64,000 bases of DNA from Frankia sp. RB7 (lineage in GTDB: Bacteria > Pseudomonadota > Alphaproteobacteria > Rhizobiales > Xanthobacteraceae). The position numbers and the translations under genes were made by a program. The notes beneath the pieces were generated by a model, which saw nothing but the letters and a program-made list of their open reading frames with translations, made no database searches and was not told the origin of the DNA. Numbering within the stretch: position 1 is the first letter of the stretch; each line of letters begins with the position of its first letter. This document shows positions 17,601 through 24,252 of this stretch, piece after piece. Location: assembly GCA_030403585.1 (NCBI GenBank), contig JAUEPE010000027.1, forward strand, positions 21,950 to 85,949. Reading direction: 5' to 3'.

Positions 17601-20600
17601 GCCTGACCGCCCAGCCGTCCCTCGACGCCGACCTCGCGGGCCACCGACGTCACCTGGTCGGCGAAGGTCGCGAGCGTCTCCGTCATGTTGTTGATGGTAT
17701 CGGCAAGTGCTGCGACCTCGCCCTTCGACTTCACGGTGAGGTTTTGTTTCAAATCACCGTTCGCAACAGCGGTCACCACCTTGACGATGCCGCGGACCTG
17801 CTCGGTGAGGTTCGCCGCCATGAAGTTGACGGTGTCGGTGAGGTCCTTCCAGGTGCCGGCGACGCCGGGCACCTGGGCCTGACCGCCGAGCTCGCCTTCG
17901 GTGCCGACCTCGCGCGCGACGCGGGTGACTTCGCCGGCGAAAGCGTTGAGCTGGTCCACCATGGTGTTGATGGTGTTTTTCAGCTCGAGGATTTCGCCCT
18001 TCACGTCCACGGTGATCTTGCGGGACAAGTCGCCGCGCGCCACGGCGGTCGTCACTTCGGCGATGTTGCGGACCTGCGTGGTGAGGTTCGCGGCCAGCAG
18101 GTTGACGTTGTCGGTGAGGTCCTTCCAAGTGCCGCCGACGCCGGGCACGACGGCCTGACCGCCGAGCCGGCCTTCAGTGCCGACCTCGCGCGCCACGCGC
18201 GTCACTTCGGCCGCGAAGGAGCGGAGCTGCTCCACCATCGTGTTCAAGGTGTCCTTGAGCAGCAGGATCTCGCCGCGCACGTCCACCGTGATCTTCTTCG
18301 ACAAATCGCCGCCGGCGATCGCGGTTGCGACCTCGGCGATGTTGCGGACCTGGGCCGTCAGGTTCGAGGCCATGAAGTTGACGTTGTCGGTGAGGTCCTT
18401 CCAGGTGCCGGCGACGCCGGGCACTTCCGCCTGGCCGCCGAGCTTGCCTTCGGTGCCGACCTCGCGTGCGACGCGCGTCACTTCGCCGGCAAAACCGTTG
18501 AGCTGGTCCACCATGGTGTTGATGGTGTTCTTGAGCTCGAGGATTTCGCCCTTCACGTCCACGGTGATCTTGCGGGACAAGTCGCCGCGCGCCACGGCGG
18601 TGGTGACTTCGGCGATGTTACGAACCTGGGCGGTGAGGTTGCCCGCCATCGAGTTCACGGAGTCGGTCAAATCCTTCCAGGTACCGGCAACGCCAGGCAC
18701 GTTGGCCTGACCGCCGAGGCGGCCTTCGGTGCCGACCTCGCGCGCCACGCGCGTCACCTCGCCTGCGAAGCGGTTGAGCTGGTCCACCATCGTGTTCAGC
18801 GTGTCCTTCAGCTGAAGGATCTCGCCGCGGACGTCCACCGTGATCTTGCGCGACAGGTCGCCGCCGGCGATGGCGGTTGCGACCTCGGCGATGTTTCGGA
18901 CCTGGGCGGTCAAATTGCCCGCCATCGAGTTGACGTTGTCGGTGAGGTCTTTCCAGGTGCCGGCGACCCCCGTCACCTGCGCCTGGCCACCGAGCTTGCC
19001 TTCGGTGCCGACCTCGCGCGCGACGCGCGTGACTTCGCCGGCGAAGGCGTTGAGCTGGTCGACCATGGTGTTGAGCGTTTCCTTCAGCTGAAGGATTTCG
19101 CCGGAGACGTTCACCGTGATCTTCTTCGACAAGTCGCCCTTGGCCACCGCGGTCGCGACCTCGGCGATGTTGCGGACCTGGCCGGTCAGGTTCGAGGCCA
19201 TCGAGTTGACCGAGTCCGTCAAATCTTTCCAGGTGCCTGCGACGCCGCGCACCTGGGCCTGACCACCGAGCTTGCCTTCGGTGCCGACTTCGCGCGCCAC
19301 GCGCGTGACTTCGCCGGCGAAGGCGTTGAGCTGGTCCACCATGGTGTTGATGGTGTCCTTCAGCTCGAGGATTTCGCCGCGGACGTCCACCGTGATCTTC
19401 TTCGACAAGTCGCCGCCCGCGACCGCGGTCGTCACCTCGGCGATGTTGCGAACCTGTGCGGTCAGGTTCGACGCCATCGAGTTGACGCTTTCCGTGAGGT
19501 CCTTCCAGGTGCCGGCGACGCCGAGCACGTTGGCTTGGCCGCCCAGCCGTCCCTCGGTGCCGACCTCGCGCGCGACGCGCGTGACTTCACCGGCAAAGGC
19601 GTTGAGCTGGTCCACGCAGGTGTTGAGTGTTTCCTTCAGCTGAAGAATCTCGCCCGAGACGTTCACCGTGATCTTCTTCGACAGATCACCGCCGGCGATC
19701 GCGGTGGCGACGTCGGCGATGTTGCGGACCTGCGCGGTCAGGTTCGAGGCCATAAAGTTGACGTTGTCGGTGAGGTCCTTCCAGGTGCCGGCGACGCCGG
19801 GCACCTGGGCCTGGCCGCCGAGCTTGCCTTCGGTGCCGACTTCGCGCGCGACGCGCGTCACTTCGGAGGCGAAGGAGTTCAGCTGGTCCACCATGGTGTT
19901 GATGGTGTCCTTCAGCTCCAGGATTTCGCCGCGGACGTCCACGGTGATCTTGCGGGACAGATCGCCGCGCGCCACGGCGGTCGTCACGTTGGCGATGTTA
20001 CGAACCTGTGCGGTGAGGTTGCCGCACATCGCGTTCACGGAGTCCGTCAAATCCTTCCAGGTGCCCGCGACGCCGGGCACGATGGCCTGGCCGCCGAGCT
20101 TGCCGTCGGTGCCGACCTCGCGCGCGACGCGCGTCACTTCGGAGGCGAAGGAGCGCAGCTGGTCCACCATCGTGTTGATGGCTTCCTTGAGCTGAAGGAT
20201 CTCGCCGCGGACGTCGACGGTGATTTTCTTGGACAAGTCGCCGTTGGCGACCGCGATCGTCACCTCGGCGATGTTGCGAACCTGGTTGGTCAAATTGTTC
20301 GCCATCGAGTTGACGCTCTCGGTCAGGTCTTTCCAGACGCCGGTCACTTCCGGCACCTGGGCCTGGCCGCCGAGCTTGCCTTCGGTGCCGACCTCGCGCG
20401 CGACGCGCGTCACCTCGGAGGTGAACACGCCGAGCTGCTTGATCATCGTGTTGACGATGGTCGCCGATTGCAGGAATTCGCCGCGCAGCGGGCGGCCCTC
20501 GACGTCGAGCTTGACGGTCTGGATCAGATCGCCCTGCGCCACGGCTGCGACCGCGCGGGTCACCTCGCGCGTCGGCCATAAAAGGTCGTCAATTAGCGTG

Positions 20601-20935
20601 TTGACTGAGCCTTCCATGTCGGCCCAGGAGCCGGAGGCGAGGCCGAACTTCACGCGCTGGCGGGTCTTGCCTTCGCGTCCCACCACCTGGCCGACCAGCT
20701 CGAGCTGCTGGGCCATGCGCTGGTTGGCCGCGATGATTTCGTTAAGGGTGTCGGCGATCTTGCCATCGATGCCGAGATAGTCACCGCTCATCCGCACCGA
20801 AAAATCGCCGCTGCGCATGGCTTGTAGCGCCAGCAGCAATTCCGGCCGGGAGTCCGGCTCCGATGTACCGTTCGGTTTGGGTTTTGGGACGCGACGACCG
20901 GAGCGTGATGCTGTTCCGGAATCGAGGTCGCTCAT
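14645..20935 (-). CDS. Giant poly-HAMP hybrid histidine kinase, Nik1-like
   Basis: A 2096-residue soluble hybrid kinase. Order: a short acidic N-terminus; a divergent HAMP-like unit (RSGDFSVRMSGDYLG onward); 11 tandem 92-residue units (about residues 175-1185); a GAF domain (~1200-1340); a long Gln/Glu coiled coil; HisKA with NMSHELRTPLNS near residue 1430; HATPase_c (VLKNLLSNAFKF, DTGIGI, GGTGLGLAI); and three receivers with Asp in SLDVFLPDM, VLDLRLPDM and VLMDIMMPQMDGY. Each unit pairs two HAMP-like halves (VTRVAREVGTEGKLGGQ...GTWKDLTD, then AVA.GDLS.KI). This is the layout of fungal group III kinases (Nik1/Os-1), which have fewer repeats. No transmembrane helix is visible, so sensing is presumably cytoplasmic. 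Start ATG 20935 follows GGGGGAA. It heads an operon with the HWE kinase gene. Confidence 0.93.
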   Translation of the reverse strand: MSDLDSGTASRSGRRVPKPKPNGTSEPDSRPELLLALQAMRSGDFSVRMSGDYLGIDGKIADTLNEIIAANQRMAQQLELVGQVVGREGKTRQRVKFGLASGSWADMEGSVNTLIDDLLWPTREVTRAVAAVAQGDLIQTVKLDVEGRPLRGEFLQSATIVNTMIKQLGVFTSEVTRVAREVGTEGKLGGQAQVPEVTGVWKDLTESVNSMANNLTNQVRNIAEVTIAVANGDLSKKITVDVRGEILQLKEAINTMVDQLRSFASEVTRVAREVGTDGKLGGQAIVPGVAGTWKDLTDSVNAMCGNLTAQVRNIANVTTAVARGDLSRKITVDVRGEILELKDTINTMVDQLNSFASEVTRVAREVGTEGKLGGQAQVPGVAGTWKDLTDNVNFMASNLTAQVRNIADVATAIAGGDLSKKITVNVSGEILQLKETLNTCVDQLNAFAGEVTRVAREVGTEGRLGGQANVLGVAGTWKDLTESVNSMASNLTAQVRNIAEVTTAVAGGDLSKKITVDVRGEILELKDTINTMVDQLNAFAGEVTRVAREVGTEGKLGGQAQVRGVAGTWKDLTDSVNSMASNLTGQVRNIAEVATAVAKGDLSKKITVNVSGEILQLKETLNTMVDQLNAFAGEVTRVAREVGTEGKLGGQAQVTGVAGTWKDLTDNVNSMAGNLTAQVRNIAEVATAIAGGDLSRKITVDVRGEILQLKDTLNTMVDQLNRFAGEVTRVAREVGTEGRLGGQANVPGVAGTWKDLTDSVNSMAGNLTAQVRNIAEVTTAVARGDLSRKITVDVKGEILELKNTINTMVDQLNGFAGEVTRVAREVGTEGKLGGQAEVPGVAGTWKDLTDNVNFMASNLTAQVRNIAEVATAIAGGDLSKKITVDVRGEILLLKDTLNTMVEQLRSFAAEVTRVAREVGTEGRLGGQAVVPGVGGTWKDLTDNVNLLAANLTTQVRNIAEVTTAVARGDLSRKITVDVKGEILELKNTINTMVDQLNAFAGEVTRVAREVGTEGELGGQAQVPGVAGTWKDLTDTVNFMAANLTEQVRGIVKVVTAVANGDLKQNLTVKSKGEVAALADTINNMTETLATFADQVTSVAREVGVEGRLGGQADVPGAAGTWKDLTGNVNLLAANLTSQVRAIAEVATAVTKGDLTRSIQVDARGEVAELKDNINTMITNLRLTTDVNTEQDWLKTNLAKFTNMLQGQRDLATVGRLLLTELSPLVNAHTGVIYQVENEDNPQLLLLASYAGDGVYPYQRVLPFGDGLIGQCALDRRPRVVSDIPADVVPINSALLRVAPKNLVVLPVLFEGQVKAVIELASLTSFTTSQMTFLEQLTDSIGIVLNSIEATMQTEGLLKQSQQLAGELQTQQRELQQTNDQLEQKAQQLAERNVEVERKNQEIEQARRALEEKATELALTSKYKSEFLANMSHELRTPLNSILILGQQLTDNPDGNLTGKQVEFARTIHGAGTDLLNLISDILDLSKIESGTVTVDAEEILTANLLDTVGRPFRHEAENRNLSFKIDVDPNLARSIVTDSKRLQQVLKNLLSNAFKFTAEGEVRLKVAAAVGGWGTDHPVLNSAPVVIAFEVSDTGIGIPLEKQKLIFEAFQQADAGTSRKYGGTGLGLAISRELASLLGGEIHLRSAPSKGSSFTLYLPLKYSGPTLAPRPAPQQYSQPPALQPAATEQQRVIEQLPDDRLNLEPGDSILLIVEDDPHYARILVDLARDKGFKVLVAARGADALELAKQYQPRAVSLDVFLPDMLGWTVLSQLKHNPLTRHIPVQIITLDEDRQHALARGAFSFVNKPTTTEGVAAALTQIKEYARPRRKRLLIVEDNEAEQLSIRELLHHDDIEIVTTDTGAGALTTLREAPCDCVVLDLRLPDMSGFEVLEQIRRDDTLSNVPVVVFTGRELSAEEDAELHTMARSIVVKGVESPERLLDETALFLHRVITELPVEKQRMLEKLNSSDEDLIGKTALLVDDDARNIFALSSVLERRGMKVLTATTGREAVTLVESNPEIAIVLMDIMMPQMDGYQTIGVIRENPAFLRLPIIALTAKAMKGDREKCLEAGASDYLAKPVNTDQLLLAIRMWLHR
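17380..20415 (-). repeat. Eleven tandem 276-bp coding repeats
   Basis: In-frame tandem repeats inside the hybrid kinase, each 276 bp (92 codons) beginning at VTRVAREVG. Units are highly similar at DNA level. Alternate units fall into two types (ELK.TINT versus QLK/LLK.TLNT), giving a partial 552-bp higher-order period. Because 276 is divisible by 3, open frames on the opposite strand also persist through the array and are not genes. Confidence 0.9.
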
Positions 20936-21072
20936 ACTAATTCCCCCGCAGGCGTCGGCCGAATCCACAGCGAGACGCATTGACCAAACTAGACCGTCAG
21001 CCGAATCGCAAATCAAGCGCCAAGCTTGCGGCGCGTGAAAATGGAACCTGCTCTGCTCAGCCCGGTCAAAAT

Positions 21073-21097
21073 AACAGAGGCCGGCAAGATTGGTTCC
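21073..21097 (-). promoter_or_regulatory. EcfG-like promoter candidate for the hybrid kinase operon
   Basis: On the minus strand GGAAC (21097-21093) is followed after 16 nt by TGTT (21076-21073). The alphaproteobacterial general-stress sigma EcfG recognises GGAAC-N16/17-CGTT, so this has one mismatch. It would leave a leader of about 135 nt before the kinase ATG. Confidence 0.35.
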
Positions 21098-21183
21098 ATC
21101 TGGTTCCAAGGAAATTTGAGATTATTTCTCGTGCCTTGCCAGTTTGATCCGGGTCCAAGACCGGCGGGAAGGGCCTGGGACCA

Positions 21184-21681
21184 CTATTTGTCGGTCACGG
21201 TGCGCTCGGCGTCCTTCATCTGGGTGTGCAGGGTCGGCAATTGCTCGCGCGCGAAGGCGGCGAGCGCGGAATTGTCAGGCGCTCGCAGATAGCGCTCGAG
21301 CAAAGTAATCGCGGAGTCATATTCGGGGATCTGCGCGGCATAGAAGCTTCTGATGTAGGTTGGTCCGTCCGCGTCTTCGGGCTCGGCAAGGCTTGCGCCG
21401 GCGGATGAGATCTTGCTCACCCGCGGTTCGGTGCCGATGGCGTCCTGAATCTCCTTCAGCGCCTTGTCGCGCTTGGCCGCCTCTTCGGCGCGCAGGGCGG
21501 CGAGGTTCTTGACCTCTGCATTGCCTTTCAGATCGGTGCTTTCCAGCAGACCCTGCTGGAAGCGGCTGAAGGCGTAGAGGCCGGTGATGACGTCCGTCGC
21601 AGTCGGCGTGCGATCGCCGGTGCTGTCGGCGAGTGCCGCGGTGCTGATGAAGGCCAGGACGATCGCGACAAATATCCGCAT
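21184..21681 (-). CDS. DUF4142 exported protein
   Basis: A 165-residue protein with a signal peptide (MRIFVAIVLAFISTAALADS) and a four-helix ferritin-like DUF4142 body: GNAEVKNLAALRAEEAAKRDKAL, then YAAQIPEYDSAITLLERYL...ALAAFAREQLPTLHTQMKDAE. The frame is open to 21957, but the ATG at 21681 starts the signal peptide and is the credible start. DUF4142 proteins are periplasmic and often stress- or salt-associated; the biochemical role is unknown. A weak GGAAC-N16-CATT sits just upstream on this strand (21714-21690). Confidence 0.8.
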   Translation of the reverse strand: MRIFVAIVLAFISTAALADSTGDRTPTATDVITGLYAFSRFQQGLLESTDLKGNAEVKNLAALRAEEAAKRDKALKEIQDAIGTEPRVSKISSAGASLAEPEDADGPTYIRSFYAAQIPEYDSAITLLERYLRAPDNSALAAFAREQLPTLHTQMKDAERTVTDK

Positions 21682-21777
21682 GAGTATCCAATGACCTGTG
21701 ACGTGCAAAGTTCCGGTGAAGATTACGATCCCGTAAGGGCGGTTGCGGGCCAGGGGTTCCGTACCCACGTTTAGTCC

Positions 21778-21972
21778 ATGAAACAGTCTGATATCTTCAG
21801 GGACAACGCCGAGAACTGCCTGCAATTGGCCGAGCGCTCGGAAGCGCAACCCGCTTATAATCGCTTTTCGCGTATGGCGGACGCATGGACGGCATTGGCG
21901 AAGGAGCAAGACTGGCTCGATGGCGAAGTCCCGCCGGTCAAAATTCGCGTCCGCCAAAAGCTTGATGCTTAG
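21778..21972 (+). CDS. Small hypothetical protein (64 aa)
   Basis: A 64-residue cytoplasmic protein: MKQSDIFRDNAENCLQLAER, then RFSRMADAWTALAKEQDWLDG. The pattern NAENC.QLAE.....P...RF.RM..AW..LA.EQDWLDG recurs in many short Bradyrhizobium proteins of unknown role (from memory). It is divergent from the DUF4142 gene, with 96 bp between starts. Confidence 0.7.
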   Translation: MKQSDIFRDNAENCLQLAERSEAQPAYNRFSRMADAWTALAKEQDWLDGEVPPVKIRVRQKLDA

Positions 21973-22086
21973 CCGCTTTCGTTTTCGTGCGTCCGCGTGT
22001 GAGGCCGCTCACGGAACGGGCAAAGCCAATCAGCAATAATCAGGAATAGTCGACCGCGTTGTTTTTTGATTCCAGGAGGTTTTGCG

Positions 22087-22218
22087 ATGGCTCCACGTCT
22101 TGCACTTCTCTCACTCATTCTCGCCTTTGGCGTCTCGGTTGCGTTTGCAACTGCGACGACGGTGCGGCAGGTGCATCAGGAAAATGCATCTGTCGCGGTG
22201 CACGCTGCGCACAGCTAG
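22087..22218 (+). CDS. Tiny exported or membrane peptide (43 aa)
   Basis: A 43-codon gene with a perfect AGGAGG ribosome-binding site 8 nt before the ATG at 22087. It encodes MAPRLALLSLILAFGVSVAF followed by ATATTVRQVHQENASVAVHAAHS: one hydrophobic helix or signal peptide plus a short hydrophilic tail. The strong start site and compact length argue that it is translated. The role is unknown; it sits among other small proteins that look stress-related. Confidence 0.6.
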   Translation: MAPRLALLSLILAFGVSVAFATATTVRQVHQENASVAVHAAHS

Positions 22219-22302
22219 CGCCGCGGCCTCTCACGCTCGCAGGAACATTCGACGCAGCGGAGCGTAAGCGCTTCAATGCATCTGAAGAGGCGAGAGGACA
22301 TC

Positions 22303-22509
22303 ATGGCCCATTCCGACCACGGCATCGTTAGGGACAAAAAGGCGGAGGATCAGCCGCGCGACAAGCAGCGCGCGCAGGCCGCGCACAAGACGGATGAGAA
22401 AGTCTCGCCGTCGCGTGAAGCGACCCGCGATCCCGAACTCAACGACGACAGCAAGACGCCTGGCTCCGGCATGACGCCGGACGATTCCGGCGCTGCGCCG
22501 AGCGGCTAG
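22303..22509 (+). CDS. Small disordered hydrophilic protein
   Basis: A 68-residue, highly charged, probably disordered protein: MAHSDHGIVRDKKAEDQPRD...DDSKTPGSGMTPDDSGAAPSG. ATG 22303 follows GAGAGGAC; an in-frame ATG at 22276 is less likely. A GGAAC-N16-CGTA sequence at 22242-22266, close to the EcfG promoter consensus, lies about 37 bp upstream. The composition resembles hydrophilin-like desiccation or osmotic stress proteins; function is inference only. Confidence 0.6.
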   Translation: MAHSDHGIVRDKKAEDQPRDKQRAQAAHKTDEKVSPSREATRDPELNDDSKTPGSGMTPDDSGAAPSG

Positions 22510-22598
22510 CGACACGCGCGGAACGAATCCCTGCGGGGAGAGTCAACAGATTGCTTCCGGTTATCATGCCCCCGGTGATCCGGAAGTAATCTCCAAGG

Positions 22599-22635
22599 AC
22601 GGCCCTTGCACCCCACTGTGCTGGGGCCGTTTTGC
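22599..22635 (+). terminator. Terminator candidate
   Basis: ACGGCCC pairs with GGGCCGT around an 18-nt interior, followed by TTTTGCTTT. It lies between the hydrophilic protein gene (plus) and the convergent RHH gene (minus). Confidence 0.4.
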
Positions 22636-22652
22636 TTTGACGACCTTGCGGA

Positions 22653-22901
22653 TCACTCCTCGGCGCCGCTTTCAGGGTCTCCCAGCGTGTGTCCGTCGGG
22701 ACCGCGGCGAAACACGCCAAAATCGCTTGATTTGACGCCTGGCACCGCATCGCTCCCGGCTGCCGCAAGTCCGAGCTTGAGAAGCTCGCGGACCGCCGCG
22801 GCGCGCGTCGGCATACGGTGCTTGAACCGGAAATCATCCACTGCCGCCAGCTCTTCCGGTGAAAGCATGACTTGTAGGCGTTCGGCGCGAAGGTCGTTCA
22901 T
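22653..22901 (-). CDS. Ribbon-helix-helix-type small protein
   Basis: An 82-residue protein. Residues 4-46 (ERLQVMLSPEELAAVDDFRF...RAAAVRELLKLGL) fit the ribbon-helix-helix fold of CopG/Arc-type DNA-binding proteins, with a disordered acidic C-terminal tail. It could be a transcriptional repressor or an orphan antitoxin, but no toxin gene is adjacent. It is divergent from the 23075 gene across 173 bp of AT-richer DNA, the likely regulatory region. Confidence 0.7.
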   Translation of the reverse strand: MNDLRAERLQVMLSPEELAAVDDFRFKHRMPTRAAAVRELLKLGLAAAGSDAVPGVKSSDFGVFRRGPDGHTLGDPESGAEE

Positions 22902-23074
22902 GGTCGATCACGCAAATTGAGCAAGTTGAGTAGTTTGCTAAACCAGCCAACTTGCCGCGAGTTCCATCGGAGTCCCAAAAGGCATCCTTTGAGTAAGATA
23001 GTTTATAGAAATCAATATGTTACGCGTGAAACAATTCTCGCGGAAGCGCATTTTAAATGAAAGGGAGACGCGTC

Positions 23075-23233
23075 ATGACAAACGAGGTCAGGCTACCCCG
23101 CAAGCCTTCCGATGAGCGAGAACCGCCGAAACCAGTGCGTCCAAGCCATCAGAAGGTGATCGAGCAAGTCGAGCGCTGGGCCAACAGCCCGGGCCTGCAA
23201 CCCCCGAGGATAGACGATGCGAAGACGGTCTGA
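23075..23233 (+). CDS. Small hypothetical protein (52 aa)
   Basis: A 52-residue basic, Pro-rich protein: MTNEVRLPRKPSDEREPPKP then RPSHQKVIEQVERWANSPGL. Ribosome-binding site AAGGGAG lies 9 nt before the ATG. The gene overlaps the next small gene by 17 bp in another frame, suggesting translational coupling. The role is unknown. The C-terminal NSPGLQPP motif recurs at the ends of other small Bradyrhizobium proteins (from memory). Confidence 0.6.
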   Translation: MTNEVRLPRKPSDEREPPKPVRPSHQKVIEQVERWANSPGLQPPRIDDAKTV

Positions 23234-23411
23234 GCCCCACACATTCGAACAACGATTGGAAGCACAGAGATTGCGGCTCGAGCATGAGCTCGCGAACCTG
23301 TCAGACGACAAGCAGCGTGAAATCGTTGCGGCGCGCATCGAGCAGCTTCAAACCGCGGCTGCGATGTTTGAATTCCTGTCGCCGCGCGAGCCGTCCGTTT
23401 CTCTGCGTTAA
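23217..23411 (+). CDS. Small helical hypothetical protein (64 aa)
   Basis: A 64-residue helical protein: MRRRSEPHTFEQRLEAQRLR then LEHELANLSDDKQREIVAARIEQL, ending EFLSPREPSVSLR. The pattern (R)..TFEERL..EK.RLE....L is common in short Bradyrhizobium and Rhodopseudomonas proteins without known function. Its start overlaps the 3' end of the 52-residue gene, so the pair is likely one translational unit. Confidence 0.65.
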   Translation: MRRRSEPHTFEQRLEAQRLRLEHELANLSDDKQREIVAARIEQLQTAAAMFEFLSPREPSVSLR

Positions 23412-23449
23412 TCTTGACTTGCCGCGGCGCTTCGGGCCGCGGCCATTTT

Positions 23450-23474
23450 GGAACGATCATCTCGGACCTCGGTT
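23450..23474 (+). promoter_or_regulatory. EcfG-type (general stress) promoter candidate
   Basis: GGAAC (23450-23454), 16 nt, then GGTT (23471-23474). This matches the alphaproteobacterial EcfG/RpoE2 consensus GGAAC-N16/17-CGTT with one mismatch. It sits 31 bp before the ATG of the PRC-barrel gene, a good distance for a short leader. Confidence 0.5.
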
Positions 23475-23505
23475 GGTCCCCACATTGGCTGAGTGGAGAA
23501 TTGAG

Positions 23506-23880
23506 ATGCTGAACCAAGGTGAGTTGGATCGGAGCGAAATGGGCCGCTTGATCGGCAGCGACAAGGTCGAGGGAACATCCGTCTATGGCGCCGACCGCAA
23601 CAAGATCGGTTCGATCGAGCGCGTGATGATCGACAAGACCAGCGGCACGGTGTCTTACGCGGTGCTAGGCTTCGGCGGCTTTCTCGGCGTCGGCAATGAT
23701 CACTACCCGCTGCCCTGGCAGTCGCTGAAATACGACACCGAGCTTGGCGGCTACGTCACGGGCATCACCACCAAGGAATTGGAAGGCGCACCGAAATATG
23801 CCGAGCGGAGCGAGTGGAATTGGGGCGATGACGCCGCCATGCGCGGCATCAACGCCTATTACGGCGTTCCGTTCGCGTAG
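23506..23880 (+). CDS. PRC-barrel domain protein
   Basis: A 124-residue protein with a PRC-barrel fold: LIGSDKVEGTSVYGADRNKIG, then IERVMIDKTSGTVSYAVLGFGGFLGVGNDHYPLPW. The domain is shared with photosynthetic reaction-centre H subunits and RimM. Stand-alone Rhizobiales versions are commonly linked to the general stress response, and this one has an EcfG-like promoter. The ATG at 23506 gives the canonical N-terminus. The tail (RSEWNWGDDAAMRGINAYYGVPF) is characteristic of this subgroup. Confidence 0.85.
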   Translation: MLNQGELDRSEMGRLIGSDKVEGTSVYGADRNKIGSIERVMIDKTSGTVSYAVLGFGGFLGVGNDHYPLPWQSLKYDTELGGYVTGITTKELEGAPKYAERSEWNWGDDAAMRGINAYYGVPFA

Positions 23881-23904
23881 ACGCGCCAACGAGAGGGAGA
23901 TCCG

Positions 23905-24063
23905 ATGAGCCAGGAAAAGCCCAACGACGATCCCCGGCATCAGAATGACTGGGGATCGCACGCCCAGACGGACAAGCCCTGGAAGGGCAATCCGGAGAAG
24001 GAACAGAAGTCCGGCGAGAAGAAGCCGGACCTCGAGAAGTGGCACGAGACCAAGACGCACTGA
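23905..24063 (+). CDS. Tiny hydrophilic protein (52 aa)
   Basis: A 52-residue, Lys/Glu/Trp/His-rich, probably disordered protein: MSQEKPNDDPRHQNDWGSHA then QTDKPWKGNPEKEQKS. It lies 24 bp after the PRC-barrel gene with GAGAGGGAG before the ATG, so it is probably co-transcribed and under the same stress promoter. Function unknown. Confidence 0.65.
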   Translation: MSQEKPNDDPRHQNDWGSHAQTDKPWKGNPEKEQKSGEKKPDLEKWHETKTH

Positions 24064-24252
24064 CCGGGTGCGCAGACGATTTGTGAAGCGCGGCATATAT
24101 GGTGTCGCGCTTCTTTTTTGCGCAATGCATTCACGAATGACAGCGGTGCTCTACATACCCGGAACCATGCGCCAAGGCTGCGGTTAGGCTCGCGGCGCGG
24201 GAATGGGCTCTGGTCACCTGCTGCCGGTTCAGTGCCGAGAAAGGTGTTCACC

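Noticed and set aside
17380..20415. Regularly spaced repeats that could be mistaken for a CRISPR array
   Set aside because: The units are contiguous 276-bp coding repeats without unique spacers and encode HAMP modules.
17459..20581. A 1040-codon open frame on the plus strand opposite the HAMP repeat array
   Set aside because: It is antisense to the well-supported kinase. It stays open because the 276-bp repeat is a multiple of three, so one open unit opens all. Its product has no domain-like features beyond the mirrored repeat.
22018..22060. EcfG-type promoter before the 43-codon gene
   Set aside because: GGAAC is present (CACGGAACGGG), but no GTT-type -10 follows at the required distance.
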